Assembly: GCF_008000895.1 (NCBI RefSeq)
Contig: NZ_CP042823.1
Coordinates: 930,001 to 994,000 of the forward strand
Direction of reading: 5' to 3'
Length of the DNA: 64,000 bases
From: Methylobacterium sp. WL1
GTDB taxonomy: Bacteria > Pseudomonadota > Alphaproteobacteria > Rhizobiales > Beijerinckiaceae
A program made the translations under genes and the position numbers. A model generated the notes under the pieces. That model had not been told where the DNA came from. It worked only from the letters and a program-made list of their open reading frames with translations, and ran no database searches. This document shows, one piece after another, positions 60,214 to 64,000 of this stretch; the stretch's first letter is position 1, and each line of letters starts with the position of its first letter.

Positions 60214-61161
60214 ATGGAGATCGCGATCGTCGGCGGCGGCCTGATGGGCCACGGCATCGCCCTGGTGCTGGCGCTCCGGGGGCATGACGTCCGGATCACC
60301 GACACGGATGCGCAGACCCGTGCCCGGGTGCCGGCGCTCATGGAATCCGCGCTGGCGACCCTGCAGGAGGGCGGCGCTGCGCCGGACGGGTGGGACGCCG
60401 CGCGGCTCGCCCGGTCCGTCCGGGTCGAGGCGGAGCTCGAACCGGCGGTCGCGGGCGCCGGCCTGGTCATCGAGGCGATCACCGAGAACCCGGAATCCAA
60501 GCGGGCGCTGTTCGGGGCGCTCGACCGGCTCTGCCCGGCCGACGCGATCCTGGCGAGCAACACCAGCTACCTCGACGTCTTCCCGCTGATCCCGCAGGCC
60601 CGGCAGGCGCGGGCGCTCGTGATGCACTGGTACACGCCGCCCTACATCGTCGACCTCGTCGACGTGGTCCCGGGGCCCGGCACGGATCCGGCCGTGATCG
60701 CGGCGATGCACGACCTCGTGCTCGGCCTCGGTCAGGTGCCCATCGTGCTCAAGCGCTTCATCCCCGGCTACGTCGCCAACCGCATCCAGTCGGCGATCAG
60801 CGCCGAGGTGTTCCGGCTGCTGGACGAAGGCATCGCCGAGCCGCGCGAGATCGACGACGCGATCATCCACGGGCTCAGCTTACGCATCCCGATCCTCGGC
60901 CACCTCGCCAAGGCCGATTTCACCGGGCTGGACCTGACCCGGCGCGCCCTGGCGAACGGCAGCTACGCGCCGCCCCCGGCCCGGACCCGGTCGGAGACCC
61001 TGGACGCACTCTGCGCCGGGGGCCGGACCGGAGTGATGGCGGGGCGCGGCTATTTCGACTGGGGCGGGCGCGAGCCTGCGGACCTGTTCCGCGAGCGCGA
61101 CCGCAAGCTGCTGGCCTTGAAGAAGGCGATGGCCGGGATCGGCCGGATGGAGGGTACATGA
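60214..61161 (+). CDS. 3-hydroxyacyl-CoA dehydrogenase-family protein
   Basis: 315 residues. NAD-binding MEIAIVGGGLMGHGIALVLA and Asp-ended strand ITDTDAQ; ITENPESKRALFGALDRLCP and ILASNTSYLDVFPLIPQARQ; the catalytic His in LVMHWYTPPYIVDLVDVVPG; and PIVLKRFIPGYVANRIQSAI leading into the helical C-terminal domain. GGGAGGG precedes ATG 60214. The HWYTPPYI loop differs from typical HFFNPPH of fatty-acid enzymes, and resembles carnitine/lambda-crystallin-type dehydrogenases that oxidise a free beta-hydroxy acid. Coupled by an ATGA overlap to the SDR downstream. Confidence 0.9.
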   Translation: MEIAIVGGGLMGHGIALVLALRGHDVRITDTDAQTRARVPALMESALATLQEGGAAPDGWDAARLARSVRVEAELEPAVAGAGLVIEAITENPESKRALFGALDRLCPADAILASNTSYLDVFPLIPQARQARALVMHWYTPPYIVDLVDVVPGPGTDPAVIAAMHDLVLGLGQVPIVLKRFIPGYVANRIQSAISAEVFRLLDEGIAEPREIDDAIIHGLSLRIPILGHLAKADFTGLDLTRRALANGSYAPPPARTRSETLDALCAGGRTGVMAGRGYFDWGGREPADLFRERDRKLLALKKAMAGIGRMEGT

Positions 61162-61916
61162 TCGGCGCGGACCTGTCCGGACGGCGCATCCTCGTCACCG
61201 GCGCCTCCTCGGGCATCGGGCTGGCCACGGTGACGCTGTTCGCCCGCAACGGCGCCAGCGTGGCGCTGAACCACCTCCCCGACGATCCCCGCGGCCCCGC
61301 GGAGGCCGAGCGTCTCGCCGCCGAGGGCCTGGCCGTGATGGCGCTGCCCGGGGACGTGTCACGTCCCGGCGAGGCCGAGGCGATGGTGGCGGCCGGGATC
61401 GCGGCGCTCGGCGGCCTCGACGTGCTGGTCAACAATGCCGGGACCTCCGGCACCACTGCGCCGATCGCCTTCGAGGACCTCGACGCGATGACGGAAGAGT
61501 TTTGGGCCACCATCCTGGCCACGAACCTCCTCGGCCCGTACCGCTGTTCGCGGGCCGCGGCGGCGAGTCTGAAAGACAACCGCGGGGCGATCGTCAACAC
61601 GTCCTCCGTGGCCGGGCTCGGGCGGCGGGGCTCCTCGATCGCCTATTCGGCCAGCAAGGCCGGGCTGATCAATCTCACCCGCAGCCTGGCCAGGGCCCTC
61701 GCCCCGGACGTGCGCGTCAACGCGGTCGCCCCCGGCCTCGTCGCCACCCCGTGGACCGAGCCGTGGCCGGAGGCGCGCAAGGCCGCGACGGTGCAGCACA
61801 CGATGCTGCGCCGCATGGCCCGGCCCGAGGACATCGCCGAGACGATCTTCTTCCTGGCCGCGGGCGCCGCCTACATCACGGGCGAGACGATCACGGTGGA
61901 TGGCGGGGCGCTATAG
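61158..61916 (+). CDS. SDR-family oxidoreductase
   Basis: 252 residues. RRILVTGASSGIGLATVTLF, DVLVNNAGTSGTTAPIAFED, IVNTSSVAGLGRRGSSIAYS with YSASKAGLI (Tyr-x3-Lys), and the closing ITGETITVDGGAL. ALNHLPDD after the second strand leaves cofactor type open. Starts inside the end of the preceding gene (ATGA), and the BKACE gene follows after 55 bases, so it belongs to the beta-hydroxy/keto acid operon. Confidence 0.92.
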   Translation: MIGADLSGRRILVTGASSGIGLATVTLFARNGASVALNHLPDDPRGPAEAERLAAEGLAVMALPGDVSRPGEAEAMVAAGIAALGGLDVLVNNAGTSGTTAPIAFEDLDAMTEEFWATILATNLLGPYRCSRAAAASLKDNRGAIVNTSSVAGLGRRGSSIAYSASKAGLINLTRSLARALAPDVRVNAVAPGLVATPWTEPWPEARKAATVQHTMLRRMARPEDIAETIFFLAAGAAYITGETITVDGGAL

Positions 61917-61971
61917 CGGCCCTCGTCCACACGCGGGACGGCACCGTCAGGATCAGGCCAGGGAGGAAAGT

Positions 61972-62856
61972 ATGTCCCGGACGACCGTCATCACCTGCGC
62001 CCTCACGGGCTCGTTCGACACGCCGAAGAAGAACCCGGCGGTGCCGGTGAGCCCGAAGGCCATCGCCCAATCCGCCCTGGAGGCCGCCTCCGCCGGGGCC
62101 GCGGTGGTCCACATCCATGTCCGCGATCCCGAGACCGCCGCGCCCAGCATGGAACTCGCCCATTACCGCGAGGTGGTCGAGCGGGTGCGCGAGAAGAACG
62201 AGGCCGTGATCCTCAACCTTACCACCGGGGCCGGGGGCCGGTTCGTGCCCGGCGATCCCGACCCGTCGGTGGCCGGCCCCGGCACCACCTTCGCGTCACC
62301 CGAGACCCGGACCCGGCACGTCGCGGCGCTACGCCCCGAGATCTGCACCCTCGACGTCGCCACGATGAACTTCGGCGAGCACCTGTTCCTCAATACCCCC
62401 GCGCACCTGCGGGCGATGGCGGCGCAGATCCGCGAGGCCGGGGTGAAGCCCGAGATCGAGGTGTTCGACCTCGGCCAGATCGAGCTGGCCCGGCACCTGA
62501 TCGCCGAGGGGCACCTGGCGCGGCCGCCCCTGTTCCAGATCTGCCTCGGCATCCCCTGGGGCGCGCCCGCGACCCCGGAGGCCCTGGTGGCGATGCGCGC
62601 CCGGCTGCCCGAGGACGCGGTCTGGTCGGCCTTCGGCATCGGCCGGGAGGAGTTTCCGATCCTGGCGGTGGCCGCCGGGATGGGCGGCAACGTCCGGGTC
62701 GGGCTGGAGGACAACCTCTATCTGTCCCGGGGCGTGCTCGCGCCCAGCAACGCCGCCCTGGTGGAGAAAGCGGTGAGCCTGCTGGCCCATCTCGACCGCG
62801 AGCCGGCCACGCCCGACGAGGCGCGGGCGCTGTTTGGGCTGGCGCCCCGCGGGTGA
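61972..62856 (+). CDS. Beta-keto acid cleavage enzyme (BKACE, Kce family)
   Basis: 294 residues. N-terminal TVITCALTGSFDTPKKNPAV and the zinc-binding AAVVHIHVRDPETAAPSMEL with its two His; VILNLTTGAGGRF, GREEFPILAVAAGMGGNVRV and GLEDNLYLSRGVLAPSNAAL with the conserved Glu/Asn. BKACE enzymes transfer an acyl from acetyl-CoA onto a beta-keto acid, splitting it to acetoacetate and a new CoA ester. Beside a beta-hydroxy acid dehydrogenase this fits a two-step cleavage of a beta-hydroxy acid. Which acid (for example a carnitine- or amino-type substrate) is unknown. Confidence 0.92.
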   Translation: MSRTTVITCALTGSFDTPKKNPAVPVSPKAIAQSALEAASAGAAVVHIHVRDPETAAPSMELAHYREVVERVREKNEAVILNLTTGAGGRFVPGDPDPSVAGPGTTFASPETRTRHVAALRPEICTLDVATMNFGEHLFLNTPAHLRAMAAQIREAGVKPEIEVFDLGQIELARHLIAEGHLARPPLFQICLGIPWGAPATPEALVAMRARLPEDAVWSAFGIGREEFPILAVAAGMGGNVRVGLEDNLYLSRGVLAPSNAALVEKAVSLLAHLDREPATPDEARALFGLAPRG

Positions 62857-62990
62857 AGGGAGACCCTGACGGATCGCCCGCATCCTCTCACCGGCCGGTA
62901 TCGGCTCCGATCCGGTCCGCCTAGACTGCATTCGGACGACATCCGAGCGGCGAACAACGCCGCCGCGATCAAAGAAACAGGGAGTGAGAC

Positions 62991-64000
62991 ATGACGGTCC
63001 GCCACCGCGTCGCGGCACTGACGGGGCTTCTGTGCGCGCTCGGAGCCGGGGCGGCGCTCGCGGCCGACCTCGTGCCGGTGAAGATAGGCGTGCTGAACGA
63101 CCGCTCGGGCGTCTACTTCGATTCCACCGGCGAGGGCGCCGTGGTGGCGGCCCGCATGGCGGTGGAGGATTTCAAGCCGGAGACCCAGGGGCTGAAGGTC
63201 GAGGTCGTGGCCGCCGACCACCAGAACAAGCCCGATGTCGGGGCCTCGATCACCCGGCAATGGTACGACCGCGACGGGGTCGACGCGGTGTTCGACGTGC
63301 CGACCTCCTCGGTGGCGCTCGCGGTGGCGCAGATCACCAAGGAGAAGAACAAGGCCTTCATCAACTCGGGTGGCGGCACCGCCGACCTGACCGGCCCGGC
63401 CTGCACCCCCAACACCGTCCACTGGACCTACGACACCGCCGCGCTCGCCAACGGCACCGGCAAGGCGATGCTCAAGCGCGGCGGCAAGTCCTGGTACTTC
63501 ATCACCGCCGACTACGCCTTCGGCCTCGCCCTGGAACGCGACACCAAGGCGGTGGTGGAGAAGAGCGGCGGCACGGTCGTGGGCGGCGTGCGCACGCCCT
63601 TCCCGAACCCCGATTTCTCCTCGTTCCTCCTGCAGGCGCAGGCCTCCGGCGCGCAGGTGATCGGCCTGGCCGATGCCGGCCTCGACGCGGCCAACGCGAT
63701 CAAGCAGGCGCACGAGTTCGGCATCCGCCAGGGCGGCCAGACGCTGGCCGCCCTGCTGATCGCCATCACCGACATCCATTCCCTGGGGCTCGAAGTCGCC
63801 CAGGGCCTGGCGTTCACCGCCTCGTTCTACTGGGACCTCAACGACGGCACCCGGGCCTTCGCGGAACGGTTCGGCGCGCGCATGTCCGGCCGGAAGCCGA
63901 CCTCGTACCAGGCCGGCGTCTACGCCAGCACGCTGCACTACCTGAAGGCCGTGGCGGCCCTGCACTCGGCCAAGGACGGCGCCGCCGTGGTGGCCAAGAT
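62991..64000 (+). CDS. ABC substrate-binding protein (3' end outside window)
   Basis: First 336 residues of a Leu/Ile/Val-binding-type protein. Signal peptide VAALTGLLCALGAGAALA before ADLVPVKIGVLNDRSGVYFD. Family features: AVVAARMAVEDFKPETQGLK, DADQNKPDVG-like AADHQNKPDVGASITRQWYD, VFDVPTSSVALAVAQITKEK, YDTAALANGTGKAMLKRGGK and SWYFITADYAFGLALERDTK. GGGAG precedes ATG 62991. It ends the visible plus-strand operon and is not a duplicate of the 57593-58852 protein: the binding-site residues differ throughout. Permease genes may follow beyond the window. Confidence 0.93.
   Translation, partial: MTVRHRVAALTGLLCALGAGAALAADLVPVKIGVLNDRSGVYFDSTGEGAVVAARMAVEDFKPETQGLKVEVVAADHQNKPDVGASITRQWYDRDGVDAVFDVPTSSVALAVAQITKEKNKAFINSGGGTADLTGPACTPNTVHWTYDTAALANGTGKAMLKRGGKSWYFITADYAFGLALERDTKAVVEKSGGTVVGGVRTPFPNPDFSSFLLQAQASGAQVIGLADAGLDAANAIKQAHEFGIRQGGQTLAALLIAITDIHSLGLEVAQGLAFTASFYWDLNDGTRAFAERFGARMSGRKPTSYQAGVYASTLHYLKAVAALHSAKDGAAVVAK

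Overview
The window is GC-rich alphaproteobacterial chromosome, most likely from Methylobacterium or a close relative. Reasons: a formaldehyde-activating-enzyme paralog, a GTTC-N7-GTTC type LexA operator, a LOV histidine kinase of the HisKA_2 type, two BLUF proteins, and gene styles typical of Rhizobiales. No rRNA, tRNA, insertion sequence, prophage or CRISPR array is visible.

Layout. 1-17.3 kb is mostly housekeeping: the C-terminal part of dnaE (replicative polymerase), a remnant of an L,D-transpeptidase, Mn catalase, a ChaC-like glutathione cyclotransferase, recO, parC, alkA, gltA, gltX, comEC and lexA with two SOS boxes. 17.5-25.1 kb is a sensory stretch: heme oxygenase, a Fae paralog lacking the catalytic His, a LOV histidine kinase with its response regulator, a B12-binding protein and two BLUF proteins, broken by about 1.1 kb with no gene. 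25.2-30.8 kb is the SOS mutagenesis cassette imuA-imuB-dnaE2 on the minus strand, behind a LexA box. 31-44.2 kb is mixed: a secreted collagen-like protein, a HI0933/BaiN-type flavoprotein, an acetyltransferase, an MFS exporter with an SMR (Gdx/SugE) protein, TerC, a murein amidase with a DjlA-like protein, a UreE with a very His-rich tail, a YqcI/YcgG heme-protein plus DUF1989 pair, and a chemoreceptor. 44.4-64 kb is catabolic: a P450 with ferredoxin and ferredoxin reductase; a minus-strand operon (periplasmic binding protein, LivH, LivM, fused LivG-LivF, acyl-CoA dehydrogenase, APH-like kinase, two SDRs, acyl-CoA synthetase) that resembles the levulinate/4-hydroxyacid (lva) pathway; and a divergent plus-strand operon (cyclase-family hydrolase, 3-hydroxyacyl-CoA dehydrogenase-like, SDR, BKACE, second binding protein running off the end).

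How the parts fit. The last 20 kb looks like import and CoA-dependent breakdown of small hydroxy/keto acids, with a monooxygenase system beside it. The sensory region could read blue light through two flavin chemistries and B12; biliverdin from the heme oxygenase would need a phytochrome encoded elsewhere.

Caution on quality. Genes between about 28.0 and 32.3 kb, and again near 39.1, 39.6, 51.04 and 51.67 kb, are broken by single-base shifts. In most cases adding or removing one G or C in a short homopolymer restores a good reading frame. The flanking housekeeping genes are clean. I read most of these as local sequencing or assembly errors rather than true pseudogenes, but the sequence alone cannot prove it. 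All function calls are from reading the sequence; no database search was run.
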